The position numbers and the translations under genes are program-made. This document shows, one piece after another, positions 17,463 to 25,620 of a stretch of DNA of 64,000 nt. The stretch lies in contig OZ251531.1 of NCBI GenBank assembly GCA_965243185.1, positions 186,001-250,000 on the forward strand. The letters run 5' to 3'. Each line of letters begins with the position of its first letter. Positions within the stretch are counted from its first letter, which is position 1. A model generated the notes under the pieces. The model made no database searches. It saw only the letters and a list, made by a program, of their open reading frames with translations, and had not been told where the DNA came from. This DNA is from CBDBCU01 sp965243185 (lineage in GTDB: Bacteria > Chloroflexota > Dehalococcoidia > Lucifugimonadales > UBA3495).

Positions 17463-18350
17463 CTAGCGTTTTCCAGGGTAGGAAAAACTGTCAAACACCC
17501 GGTCAACAAAGTCGTCATCCCACTTCCACACCCATGGTTCGCACACTTCGACAAATACCGCAAAGATGTATTCCGGGATGAGAATGTGCAACCCGTGACC
17601 TACGATGTCGCAGTAGTTGTCGGTACCGTCATACCGATACTGCGACCGTTTCGAGATTGGAGATACGCTCTGCAACGACAGCAACTGGAAGCCTGCCTCG
17701 TTATCTCGGATGACATCCAAGTCACCTTGTACCGAGTCATCCAAGGTATAACCGGCTTGCCAACCGTAACTGGATTGGTAAGAAATGACCGTTACCGAGG
17801 CTTTATTATCGGGGTCATCGAAGTTGATGAAAGTGAAGTCAACCCCGCTATCGAGTTTTGACGTATCGTCCCCTGATTTCCGCCAATCGGCTGGCGCCTC
17901 GATGCTGAAAAAGCTCCGCGGCCGCTGTGTAGTCCACTGCACTGGCGGTACCGGGGTTGCGGTAGGCCAAGGCGTTGCGGTGGGCCGGGGCGTCGGCGTT
18001 GGTGTGGGGGTCGGGGCCGGCGTGGGGGTTGGCGTGGGATACGGCGTATAGGTTGGGTAGGGAGTCGCCGTGGGAACCGTGGTGGGTGTGGGGTAGGGGG
18101 TGTAGGTAGGGCGCGGCGTCGCGGTCGGGTAAGGTGTAACCGTGGGGCGCGGGGTCGCCGTGGGGTAGGGGGTGCTGGTGGGGTAGGCGGTGGCGGTGGG
18201 GATGGCGGCAACCCGGGCGGTAACGGTGGCCGGGATGTCTGGGGTGGCGGTGGGAATGGGCGTTACCGTGGGAATGGGCGTGGGCGGCGGGGCGGCGCAA
18301 GCCATCAGTATCGCCGCCAACAAGGGCAGCACAGGAAACAGAGCTTTCAT
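17463..18350 (-). CDS. Pro-Thr-repeat lipoprotein, copy 2
   Basis: ATG 18350 (MKALFPVLPLL) is chosen over 18365 because GGGAGAG lies in front of it. It makes 295 residues: lipobox LMAC near residue 18, the same Pro-Thr rod as its neighbour (about 20-145), and a C-terminal domain beginning TTQRPRSFFSIEAPADW. That domain keeps the F/Y-x-V/I-x-x-P-x-D-W core of copy 1 but differs elsewhere. It is probably anchored on the cell surface, holding the domain away from the membrane. The two genes are a tandem duplication 102 bp apart. Confidence 0.8.
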   Translation of the reverse strand: MKALFPVLPLLAAILMACAAPPPTPIPTVTPIPTATPDIPATVTARVAAIPTATAYPTSTPYPTATPRPTVTPYPTATPRPTYTPYPTPTTVPTATPYPTYTPYPTPTPTPAPTPTPTPTPRPTATPWPTATPVPPVQWTTQRPRSFFSIEAPADWRKSGDDTSKLDSGVDFTFINFDDPDNKASVTVISYQSSYGWQAGYTLDDSVQGDLDVIRDNEAGFQLLSLQSVSPISKRSQYRYDGTDNYCDIVGHGLHILIPEYIFAVFVEVCEPWVWKWDDDFVDRVFDSFSYPGKR

Positions 18351-18407
18351 CACGAACTCTCCCAAGGAAAATGGATGGGGCGGACGCTGAATTGGAAGGT
18401 TCGCGGG

Positions 18408-18893
18408 TTATTCCAGTAGCGGCCGTACGCCGGTCAGCAATGCCGGCGGTTGCAGCCCGGTGGGGCCGGGCGGGAGGCAGCGGCGGCGGTTGCGGGACGG
18501 CGCATGGGCCGGGGCCGCCGGTATGGGGAAATGCCGGAGCCGAAGGAGCCGCTCCAGCCGGGTAGTCCAGGATTGGAGGGCGAGGGTCGGCAGGAGCCAG
18601 GAGGCGGGGCGGGCGGATTCCCAGCCGGTTACGAAGCACAGGGCGGCCAGCAGGTAGGCGGTTATCCAGAACTGGGCGGCCGGAAATGCCAGGCTGAGGT
18701 AGGATTCGCCCAAGCCGTTAAGGATTACATCGGCTGCGGCCGCGGCGGGAATGTTCGCCAAGGCGGCCAAGGCCGCGAGGAACAGGGCCGCGCCCAAGGG
18801 CATAACTACCGGGAGGATGGTAGTCCATTTGAGCCAGGATTTGAGGAATGCCCGGAGGATTTGCTGGCCGGCGGGCGGGAGTTGGTAAAGCAT
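18408..18893 (-). CDS. hypothetical membrane protein
   Basis: 161 codons with about three hydrophobic segments (ILPVVMPLGAALFLAALAALA, a central helix with AAAADVIL, and FWITAYLLAALCFVTGW). An arginine- and proline-rich cytoplasmic-like tail follows. The N-terminus (PPAGQQILRAFLKSWLKW) looks like an amphipathic helix. No family is recognised. It lies 57 bp upstream of the lipoprotein copy 2 start on the same strand. Confidence 0.55.
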   Translation of the reverse strand: MLYQLPPAGQQILRAFLKSWLKWTTILPVVMPLGAALFLAALAALANIPAAAAADVILNGLGESYLSLAFPAAQFWITAYLLAALCFVTGWESARPASWLLPTLALQSWTTRLERLLRLRHFPIPAAPAHAPSRNRRRCLPPGPTGLQPPALLTGVRPLLE

Positions 18894-18984
18894 CGAGGTA
18901 GTATAGCATACCGGGCGGCCGGGGCAAGGGGGGCGGCGTCAGTAATTGGGGCTATTGCATATACTTGGCGGCTTACTTGCCGTC

Positions 18985-19092
18985 TTTCCCGTGAAAACGG
19001 GAATTCAGAAAGGCCGGGGACTCTGGATTCCCACTTTCGTGGGAATGACGGTGGAGGATTCTGAGTTCCTGCTTTTGTGGGAATGACGATTA
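18985..19092. repeat. cluster of GTCATTCCC-type palindromic repeats
   Basis: Three hairpin units lie close together: TTCCCGT/ACGGGAA near 18985-19003, ATTCCCAC-TTTC-GTGGGAAT at 19027-19046 followed by GACG, and a decayed copy near 19067-19088. A perfect 28-bp version is at 23825-23852. These are intergenic REP-like elements of unknown mobility. Confidence 0.7.
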
Positions 19093-19153
19093 CTTTCGCA
19101 GGAAGGAACGGATTTCTATAGGCGATAGACCCGGAATGATGACGCCGGGCTTG

Positions 19154-19183
19154 TTGTTGCCCCCTTATTTCCTGTGCTACAAT
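19154..19183 (+). promoter_or_regulatory. dprA promoter, leaderless
   Basis: TTGTTG (19154-19159), 18 nt, then TACAAT (19178-19183). The ATG is 7 nt after the -10 box, so the predicted transcript starts at the start codon. Confidence 0.6.
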
Positions 19184-19190
19184 CGCCGCT

Positions 19191-20342
19191 ATGGTTGCTG
19201 TGGATACCGCATCGGTTAAGTTCTGGGCGGCCTTGAATCAGGTTTCCCGCTTGGGGACGGCCCGCTTTCAGAAGTTGGAAAGTTACTTTGGCGATTTGGC
19301 CGCCGCTTGGCAGGCCGCGCCGGCGGCGCTGCGGGCGGCCGGGTTGGATGAACGCACCGCCCAAGCCGTAGCCGCCGCCCGTAACCGGATCGACCCGGAG
19401 GCGGAAATGGGCCGGCTGGAACAAGCCGGCGTCCGGGTATTGACCTGGCACGACCCGGAATATCCGCCCCGGCTGCGGACCATTGACAGCCGGCCGCCGC
19501 TGCTGTATATCCAGGGCGGCCTTTGGCCCGGCGATGCCCAATCCGTGGCCGTGGTCGGCACCCGCAATCCTACCGCCTACGGACGGGAAGCTGCGGCGGC
19601 CCTCAGCGGCGAACTGGCCGGCAGCGGCATCCCCATCGTCAGCGGTCTGGCTCTGGGTATCGACGCTATCGCCCATCGGGCCGCCCTCAGCAATGGCGGG
19701 CGTACCATCGCCGTGGTCGCCAACGGGTTGGATGTGGCCTATCCCCCGGCTAATGCCGACTTGTACCGCCGCATTGCCGAGCAGGGGGCGGTAATGAGCG
19801 AATATCCTTTAGGCGTCCGTCCCGACCCGCGCAACTTTCCCCGCCGCAATCGCTTGATTAGCGGGATGAGTATGGGTACATTAGTGGTCGAAGCCGATGA
19901 AAACAGCGGCGCCCGCTGGACGGTCTATCACGCCTTGGAGCAGGGACGGGAAGTCTTTTGCGTGCCGGGCAGTATCTTTTCCCCAGCCAGCCGCCTGCCG
20001 AACCGGCTGATTCAGGAAGGGGCAAAACTGGCCTTGCGCCACACCGACATTCTGACGGAGCTGAACCTCAGCGCCGCCGCCCGGCAAGTGGAGATGGAAT
20101 TGCCGGCCGCGCCGCCGCCATCGGAACCGTCGCCCGGCCCGGAGCTGGACGGAGCCGCCGCTCTGCTGCATTATATCCATCACGAGCCGGTGCATATCGA
20201 CGAACTGCGCCGGGAAGTGGGCTGGCCGGCCGCTGAGGTCAGCAGCCTCTTGACAATGCTGGAATTGCAAGGCAGGGTTAAGCAGGTGGGCGTAATGCAC
20301 TACATTCGCACAGGAGAGACAAGGGCAATCTATGGCAGGTAA
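19191..20342 (+). CDS. dprA: DNA-processing protein DprA
   Basis: 383 residues in three parts: an N-terminal SAM-like region (about 1-80), the Rossmann DprA core and a C-terminal winged helix. The core contains YPPRLRTI, AVVGTRNPTAYG, SGLALGIDAIAH and FPRRNRLISGMS, then LVVEADENSGA and FCVPGSI. The C-terminal domain reads HHEPVHIDELRREVGWPAAEVSSLLTMLELQG. DprA loads RecA on incoming single-stranded DNA in transformation and is also present in non-competent bacteria. It overlaps topA by 11 bp, a common dprA-topA pairing. Confidence 0.95.
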   Translation: MVAVDTASVKFWAALNQVSRLGTARFQKLESYFGDLAAAWQAAPAALRAAGLDERTAQAVAAARNRIDPEAEMGRLEQAGVRVLTWHDPEYPPRLRTIDSRPPLLYIQGGLWPGDAQSVAVVGTRNPTAYGREAAAALSGELAGSGIPIVSGLALGIDAIAHRAALSNGGRTIAVVANGLDVAYPPANADLYRRIAEQGAVMSEYPLGVRPDPRNFPRRNRLISGMSMGTLVVEADENSGARWTVYHALEQGREVFCVPGSIFSPASRLPNRLIQEGAKLALRHTDILTELNLSAAARQVEMELPAAPPPSEPSPGPELDGAAALLHYIHHEPVHIDELRREVGWPAAEVSSLLTMLELQGRVKQVGVMHYIRTGETRAIYGR

Positions 20343-22884
20343 AGGAACCGGCAAATCCCCGGCTAAAACCGCCACCGCCGGCAAGTCCGGGGACGCCGCC
20401 AATCGCAGCAATACTACCCGCGCCGCCGCCGGCAAGGACGGAGCGGCTCGGGGCAAAGCAGCCGCCGGCAAGGCGGCCGCCAGTGATAAATCGACCGGCG
20501 GCGGCCGGCCGGCCGGCAAAGGCGCGGCATCTAATCGGGCCGCCGCCAGCCTGGGCAAAACCGCCGGCAAGCAGCTGGTCATCGTCGAATCCCCGGCCAA
20601 GGCCCGCACCGTCGGCCAGATTTTGGGCAGCAAATATGTCGTAACCGCCTCCCAAGGTCATGTCCGCGACTTGCCCAAGGGCAAAATGGGCGTTGACCTG
20701 AAACAGGATTTTGCCCCGACCTATGTAACCCTGCGGGACAAAGCGCCGCTGGTCAAGGAAATCAAGCAAGCCGGGGACGCCGCTGACCGCATCTATCTGG
20801 CGACGGACCCGGACCGGGAGGGGGAAGCCATTTCCTGGCACTTGCAGACCGCCGCCGGTTGGGACGAAACGGCCGCCAATCCGCCGCAGCGGGTGGTCTT
20901 TCACGAAATCACTAAAGACGCCGTGCAAGCGGCTTTCCAACATCCCCGGCCCATTGATATGCAGCTGGTCAACGCCCAGCAGGCCCGCCGTATCCTCGAC
21001 CGCTTGGTGGGCTATCAGCTCAGCCCGTTGCTAGGCAAGCGGGTGCAGCGCGGCCTTTCCGCCGGCCGGGTTCAGTCGGTAGCCCTGCGCCTCGTTACCG
21101 ACCGGGAACAGGAAATCGAGGACTTTGTCCCGGTGGAATCCTGGACGCTGGACGCCCAACTGCATAAGGAAACGGATCCGCCGAACAAGTTGGAACTCTT
21201 TCCCGCCGCTTTACATTCGGTTAAGGGGAGCCGCAACCGGCTGAACATTCCGGTGGAAGCCGATGCCCGCCGCTACGAAGCCGAATTGCAAGATGCCGCC
21301 TACACCGTGGCCGAGGTGCGGAAACGGGAAGTGCGGCAGCGTCCCGCCGCCCCCTTTACGACCAGCACTTTGCAGCAGGAAGCCGGGCGCAAACTGCGTT
21401 TTACCGCCCAGCGCACGATGTCCGTGGCGCAGCAGCTTTACGAAGGGCTGAATATCGGGCAGGAAGGCTCCGTAGGCTTGATTACCTATATGCGGACGGA
21501 CTCGACCCAAGTGGCGCAAACGGCGGTGCAGGAAGCCCGGGATTATATCCGTGCCAAGTACGGCGGGGACTATTTGCCGGCCCAGCCCCGGGCTTACCGG
21601 GCCCGCAGCAAGGCGGCCCAGGAAGCTCACGAAGCCATCCGTCCCACCGCCATTGGCCGCGATCCGGAGTCCCTGAAACCTTATCTGACCCCGGAACAGT
21701 ACCGCCTCTACAACCTGATTTGGGCCCGGATGCTGGCCAGTCAGATGGCGGATGCCCGTTCCGACGCTACTACCGTGGACATTGACGCCGCGTGCCGGCC
21801 GGCCGCCGCCGCCCCGGATACGCCGGGAACGGTCTATAACTTCCGGGCGACCGGCTCCGTGCTGAAGTTCCCCGGTTTCCGCACCCTCTACCTGGAAAGC
21901 CGGGATGATGAGGACGCGGCGGAAAACGCCAATGCCCTGCCGGAATTGGCGGTAGGCAATCGGCTGAACTGCCAGAGTTTGACCGCCAATCAGCATTTTA
22001 CCCAGCCGCCGCCCCGTTTTACCGAGGCTACCTTGGTCAAGGCAATGGAGGAAAAGGGCATCGGCCGCCCCAGCACTTACGCCCCGACTATTGCCGTGCT
22101 GCTGAACCGCAACTATGTGGTCAAGGAACAGAACCGGCTCCATCCTACCGACTTGGGCAAAACCGTCTCTGAACTGCTCATCCAGTTCTTTGCCGACCTG
22201 ATGAACCCGGACTTTACCTCGCAAATGGAGGAAAAGCTGGACGAAATATCCCAGGGGGAACGGGATTGGATTCCGATGCTGTGGGATTTCTATACCCCTT
22301 TTGCCCGGGATTTGGATACCGCCAACGCCAATATGCCCAATGTCAAGCCGGCGGATCAGGAAACGGATGAACTCTGCGACCAGTGCGGCAGTCCGATGGT
22401 CATCAAAACCGGGCGTTACGGCCAGTTTATGGCTTGCACCGGCTATCCCCAGTGCCGCAACACCCGCCCGTTAAAGACCGCGGACAATGGGGCGGAAAAC
22501 GGGGAAAGCGCGGCGGCGGCCGAAACCACTGACGAAGTTTGCGACAAATGCGGCCAGGCTATGGTCATCAAAACCGGGCGTTACGGCAAGTTTCTGGCTT
22601 GCACCGGCTATCCGGCCTGCAAGGCCGCCCGCCCGCTGCCTACCGGGGCGGCTTGTCCCAAGTGCGGCGGCGATTTGGTCGAGCGACGCGGCCGGGGTCG
22701 GGCTTTTTACGGCTGCAATCGCTATCCGGAATGCGATTTCACCATCAACCGCCGCCCCTTGCCCGACCCCTGCCCGGAGTGCAATGGCTTGATGGCGGAA
22801 ACCCGGGATGGCGCGGCCTGTACCAGCTGCGCCTGGAAAGGGGAAAAAGCGGCGGAAAAGGCAGCGGCGGCCGTAGGCGGGTAA
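20332..22884 (+). CDS. topA: DNA topoisomerase I
   Basis: 850 residues. A lysine/alanine/glycine-rich disordered extension of 80 residues precedes the TOPRIM domain (QLVIVESPAKARTVGQ from residue 81, with DPDREGEAISWHL). The catalytic Tyr is in GLITYMRTDS at about 386. Four C-terminal ribbon units begin at about 682: two near-identical CxxC ribbons with KTGRYGQFMACTGYP, one diverged (CPKCGG...CNRYPEC) and one short (CPECNG...CTSC). It relaxes negative supercoils through a 5'-phosphotyrosine bond. The basic N-terminal tail is not part of typical TopA and may aid DNA binding. Confidence 0.97.
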   Translation: MAGKGTGKSPAKTATAGKSGDAANRSNTTRAAAGKDGAARGKAAAGKAAASDKSTGGGRPAGKGAASNRAAASLGKTAGKQLVIVESPAKARTVGQILGSKYVVTASQGHVRDLPKGKMGVDLKQDFAPTYVTLRDKAPLVKEIKQAGDAADRIYLATDPDREGEAISWHLQTAAGWDETAANPPQRVVFHEITKDAVQAAFQHPRPIDMQLVNAQQARRILDRLVGYQLSPLLGKRVQRGLSAGRVQSVALRLVTDREQEIEDFVPVESWTLDAQLHKETDPPNKLELFPAALHSVKGSRNRLNIPVEADARRYEAELQDAAYTVAEVRKREVRQRPAAPFTTSTLQQEAGRKLRFTAQRTMSVAQQLYEGLNIGQEGSVGLITYMRTDSTQVAQTAVQEARDYIRAKYGGDYLPAQPRAYRARSKAAQEAHEAIRPTAIGRDPESLKPYLTPEQYRLYNLIWARMLASQMADARSDATTVDIDAACRPAAAAPDTPGTVYNFRATGSVLKFPGFRTLYLESRDDEDAAENANALPELAVGNRLNCQSLTANQHFTQPPPRFTEATLVKAMEEKGIGRPSTYAPTIAVLLNRNYVVKEQNRLHPTDLGKTVSELLIQFFADLMNPDFTSQMEEKLDEISQGERDWIPMLWDFYTPFARDLDTANANMPNVKPADQETDELCDQCGSPMVIKTGRYGQFMACTGYPQCRNTRPLKTADNGAENGESAAAAETTDEVCDKCGQAMVIKTGRYGKFLACTGYPACKAARPLPTGAACPKCGGDLVERRGRGRAFYGCNRYPECDFTINRRPLPDPCPECNGLMAETRDGAACTSCAWKGEKAAEKAAAAVGG

Positions 22885-23010
22885 CTCCCGAAGCGTCCGC
22901 CGCCCTAATCACGCCATCCCGTCCCCCGCCCTATAGTGAACCTGAAAAACCGCCCGGCCCCAAGCCGGAACAGCCCCCGTCCCCTCTCCCCCAAAGCCTC
23001 CCTGCTACAA

Positions 23011-23105
23011 CCTTCCCGGCCTCTATCCCGATGACCTTCCCGGTCTCTATCCCGATGTCATTCCACGGCCCCTCCTCCCATTCATTCCACGGCCCCTCCT
23101 CCCAT
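23011..23105 (+). repeat. 24-bp tandem direct repeats
   Basis: Two adjacent pairs: a unit beginning CCTTCCCGG and ending CCCGATG at 23011 and 23035, and a unit beginning CATTCCACGG and ending CTCCCAT at 23059 and 23083. All repeat at exactly 24 bp. This lies in the non-coding stretch after topA (22885-23965), where no supported ORF is seen. Confidence 0.75.
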
Positions 23106-23203
23106 GTCATTCCGAAGCGATAGCCGAGGAATCTAAAATGCCCGCCGTATCCTCATCCCAAAACCCAATTTCCAAACTCCCGAAAATTTGTCCCGTTTAT
23201 CAC

Positions 23204-23232
23204 TTGACAACTATAATTCCCGCCCCCATAAT
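23204..23232 (+). promoter_or_regulatory. strong promoter of a non-coding region
   Basis: TTGACA (23204-23209), exactly 17 nt, then CATAAT (23227-23232) in an AT-rich island. No ORF starts downstream for 700 bp on this strand. Confidence 0.65.
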
Positions 23233-23238
23233 TAAAAA

Positions 23239-23779
23239 TTGCAAGGTCAGACCTAGCCCCGGGACGCCGGGTCTCAAAACGATACGCTAGCTTACCGTGA
23301 AATACAGCTCACAGCGCGCTGTGGACGCCCTCGGCCACCGGCCGTAAAGCGTCCCTGCTCCTACCCCCGGGGAACCGGCTTAGGAACCCGTATTCCCCAC
23401 CCGGAGCATCGGCAAACGGCAAATCCCAACCGCCGCCAAACCGCTACCCCATCCCTACAGGAGCTGGAGTTACAGGTTGACTGGAGGCCGGTCAACCAAC
23501 GGTAGCTGGACTGGGCCAACCCGTCGGAAAGGCAACCATACCATCCGGCGCCAGTAGCCAATTCAAGGTCCGTTGCCGCCAGGCAAATCTGGTCGGGCAA
23601 AGCTGGAGTGACGCAGCCAGGATTCCAACCAGCCAGGCAACCCGCATGGCCAGACTAGCCAACCGCCTCCCGCACGGGCGGAACTCCCGGCCAGGGGTTC
23701 CGCCCCCCAGCGAACCACTACCCCAATAGCAATAGACAAACCCCAACCGCCGGGGCGGCCCCAAGCCGCCGCCCCGGCG
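23239..23779 (+). ncRNA. candidate structured non-coding RNA
   Basis: About 540 nt follow the promoter and hold no plausible plus-strand ORF but several strong hairpins. GGACGC/GCGTCC (23323-23328 with 23349-23354) encloses CGGCC/GGCCG. GGTTGAC/GTCAACC pairs at 23475 and 23491, and GGGCGGAAC/GTTCCGCCC at 23676 and 23697. A 12-bp stem CGCCGGGGCGGC at 23748-23759 pairs with 23768-23779. The last has no T-run after it, so the 3' end is uncertain. It does not contain the tmRNA, RNase P or SRP core sequences. Minus-strand ORFs here lack ribosome sites. The RNA call is inference from promoter plus structure. Confidence 0.45.
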
Positions 23780-23824
23780 ATACCTCGTACCCTAACTCAT
23801 CAACGCCCCGCTGCTGTCCCCCAC

Positions 23825-23852
23825 CGTCATTCCCACGAAAGTGGGAATGACG
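23825..23852. repeat. perfect GTCATTCCC palindrome
   Basis: CGTCATTCCCAC-GAAA-GTGGGAATGACG is a perfect 12-bp inverted repeat, the full-length form of the units at 18985-19092. It lies between the candidate RNA and the SDR promoter. Confidence 0.75.
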
Positions 23853-23893
23853 ATTTCGATTTTATCCCGCCGCCATCCCCCAAAACTTTCTGT

Positions 23894-23899
23894 TATAAT
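23894..23899 (+). promoter_or_regulatory. -10 box of the SDR gene
   Basis: TATAAT lies 66 nt before ATG 23966. The leader contains AGGGGGAAAAG as ribosome site. Confidence 0.55.
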
Positions 23900-23965
23900 G
23901 CAGCCCTTGCCATCAACCGCCCGGCTGGTCTTGTCCGGCCGGAGCCTCTAGGGGGAAAAGTATTT

Positions 23966-24757
23966 ATGGATTTGGAATTGCAGGGCAAAGTCGCCATCAT
24001 CGGCGGCGCCAGCAAAGGTTTGGGCCGCGCCTGCGCCGAAGTTCTGGCTGAGGAGGGGGCGCGGCTGACGATTTGCAGCCGCACTGCCGCCGACCTCGAA
24101 CAAGCCGCCGCCGAAATCCGCGCCGCCACCGGCGCCGAAGTCCTAACTGTACCCGCCGACCTCGAAAACTACGCCAGCATCAAATCCCTGGTGCAAACCA
24201 CCGTCGACCACTACGGCCAGCTCGACATTATGGTCAACAACTCCGGCGGCCCGCCCCTCGCCCGCTCCGAAACTGCCACCGAGGAGCAGTGGGAAACGGC
24301 GGTGCAGCGTTCCCTGTTTTTCTTTGCCCGGATGGCCCGGGAAGCCGTCCCCCACCTCAAACGCCAGGGCGGCGGGCGCATCGTCAACATCCTCGCCAGC
24401 ACCGTCTATCAGCCCATCCCCAACCTGGCCCTGTCCGGCGCCACCCGCCTCGGCGCCGTAGCCTATATGAAAAGCCTGGCTGACGAAGTGGGGCGGGACG
24501 GCATCTTGATTAACAATGTCTGCCCCGGCTCCATCCTCAGCGAGCGGATGCTCTCCAATGTAACCTCCCGCGCCCAGGAGTTGGGCATATCCGTCGAGGA
24601 AGGCTTGGCGGAACGGGCCCGGGAAACGGCAGTCGGCCGCATCGGCGAACCCAAAGAACTGGCTTACCTGGTCGCCTTCCTGGCCTCCGGCAAAGCCAGC
24701 TACATCACCGGCACCACCATACTGGTGGACGGCGGCTTGGTGCGCTCTGTAATTTAA
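23966..24757 (+). CDS. SDR family protein with replaced catalytic Tyr-Lys
   Basis: 263 residues with the classical SDR cofactor motif GGASKGLGRACAEVLAEEG and VNNSGGPP, and a C-terminal ITGTTILVDGGL. At the active site, where Tyr-x3-Lys is expected, the sequence reads ALSGATRLGAVAYMKSLADEV, so the Tyr position is Ser and the Lys position is Arg. The serine partner (ILASTV) is kept. A known side-branch of bacterial SDRs annotated as 3-oxoacyl-ACP reductases shares this PIPNLALS pattern. It may use another catalytic arrangement. Confidence 0.88.
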   Translation: MDLELQGKVAIIGGASKGLGRACAEVLAEEGARLTICSRTAADLEQAAAEIRAATGAEVLTVPADLENYASIKSLVQTTVDHYGQLDIMVNNSGGPPLARSETATEEQWETAVQRSLFFFARMAREAVPHLKRQGGGRIVNILASTVYQPIPNLALSGATRLGAVAYMKSLADEVGRDGILINNVCPGSILSERMLSNVTSRAQELGISVEEGLAERARETAVGRIGEPKELAYLVAFLASGKASYITGTTILVDGGLVRSVI

Positions 24758-24772
24758 CGGGCGGCAAGCGGG

Positions 24773-25168
24773 ATGATTGCCACGGCGGAACTACGCCGCA
24801 TCGCCGACGCCAAACTGGCCGACGCAGTTGTGCTGCGTCAAGCCGGCCGCTACGACAACGCTGTCTATCTCGGCGGCTACGCCGTGGAGTTAGCGTTGAA
24901 AGCCCGGATTTGCGATACTTTAGGCTGGGACGGCTACCCGGAAACGGGCGGGGAGTTCCACCACCTGCAATCCTTTCGGACCCACGACTTGGCAATCCTG
25001 TTGCACCTTTCGGGACAGGAAACCCGTATCGAGAACGACTTTCACGATGCTTGGGGCGTCGTCTCAAATTGGAATTCGGCGGCCCGTTACCTTGCCGCCG
25101 GCAGTGCTAACGAGGATAATTGCTTTACGATGCTGGAAGCAGTTGCTCTACTAGTGGAGGCAATATGA
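24773..25168 (+). CDS. HEPN-domain protein
   Basis: 131 residues, all helical. AGRYDNAVYLGGYAVELALKARI is the HEPN core helix, and HHLQSFRTHDLAILLHLSG matches the third helix region. HEPN proteins often pair with a nucleotidyltransferase as toxin-antitoxin or serve in stress and defence as RNases. The catalytic R-x4-6-H is not clearly present (only R-T-H), so this copy may be non-nucleolytic. Its stop overlaps the next start as ATGA. Confidence 0.75.
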   Translation: MIATAELRRIADAKLADAVVLRQAGRYDNAVYLGGYAVELALKARICDTLGWDGYPETGGEFHHLQSFRTHDLAILLHLSGQETRIENDFHDAWGVVSNWNSAARYLAAGSANEDNCFTMLEAVALLVEAI

Positions 25169-25620
25169 GAATCGGTATGCTGAAGCGGCTGCTGCAAGGG
25201 CTGGCCGCCGTCGAGAAAGAAGTTTCCGCGGAACGGGGCGAGTTTTACCTCTTTGCCCTGATTGAAAAAGAGGAATGGGATGAGTATTCCCCCGTCCCCA
25301 CTGGCTCCAGCTGGCGACTCTATGTCGCCGCGCCCTGGATTTGGGCCGACGAAATGGCCGCTTTCCGATATCTGCACGAACTGGTGCGTCCCTATGAGAC
25401 GGGACGGAGCCCCTTTATGCGCTCCCTCGGCATCGACATAGTGCGTCCCAACAGCCCCCACCTCGAGGAAGTGTGGGAGTATTGCGGCACCGCGGACGGG
25501 ATGGTGGAAGTGTATAACGTCGACATCCTCGACGTAACCGCCTTGCGCGGCTATATCTTTGCCTCCCGCCGGCCCGCCGAACTGCCGCAACCTCAACAGC
25601 CCACTGCCGCCGCCCGATGA
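25165..25620 (+). CDS. uncharacterised partner of the HEPN protein
   Basis: ATG 25165 overlaps the HEPN stop and GGAGG lies 5 nt upstream. The earlier in-frame start at 25120 lies inside the HEPN gene and is rejected. The 151-residue alpha/beta protein contains FYLFALIEKEEW, WRLYVAAPWIWADEMAAFRYL and VYNVDILDVTALRGYIF. It lacks the G-S-x(n)-D-x-D signature of nucleotidyltransferases. No family is recognised. Tight coupling implies joint function with the HEPN protein. Confidence 0.65.
   Translation: MRIGMLKRLLQGLAAVEKEVSAERGEFYLFALIEKEEWDEYSPVPTGSSWRLYVAAPWIWADEMAAFRYLHELVRPYETGRSPFMRSLGIDIVRPNSPHLEEVWEYCGTADGMVEVYNVDILDVTALRGYIFASRRPAELPQPQQPTAAAR

Noticed and set aside
15892..18400. Long Gly/Val-rich plus-strand ORFs opposite the lipoproteins
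   Set aside because: They are the complement of the Pro-Thr repeats. The minus strand has signal peptides, lipoboxes and ribosome sites.
20278..22224. Long minus-strand ORFs across topA
   Set aside because: Antisense shadows in GC-rich coding sequence, with no ribosome sites.
23011..23105. CRISPR array
   Set aside because: The 24-bp units are back to back without spacers and no cas genes are present.
23385..23425. Resemblance of CCCACCCGGAGCATCGGC to the E. coli RNase P RNA region CCACCCGGAGCAAGGCC
   Set aside because: The invariant GAGGAAAGTCC block of RNase P RNA is absent within 600 nt, and other conserved segments are missing or in the wrong order.
23361..23764. Minus-strand ORFs of 79 and 90 codons
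   Set aside because: No ribosome site, no family resemblance, and they overlap each other in different frames across strong hairpins.
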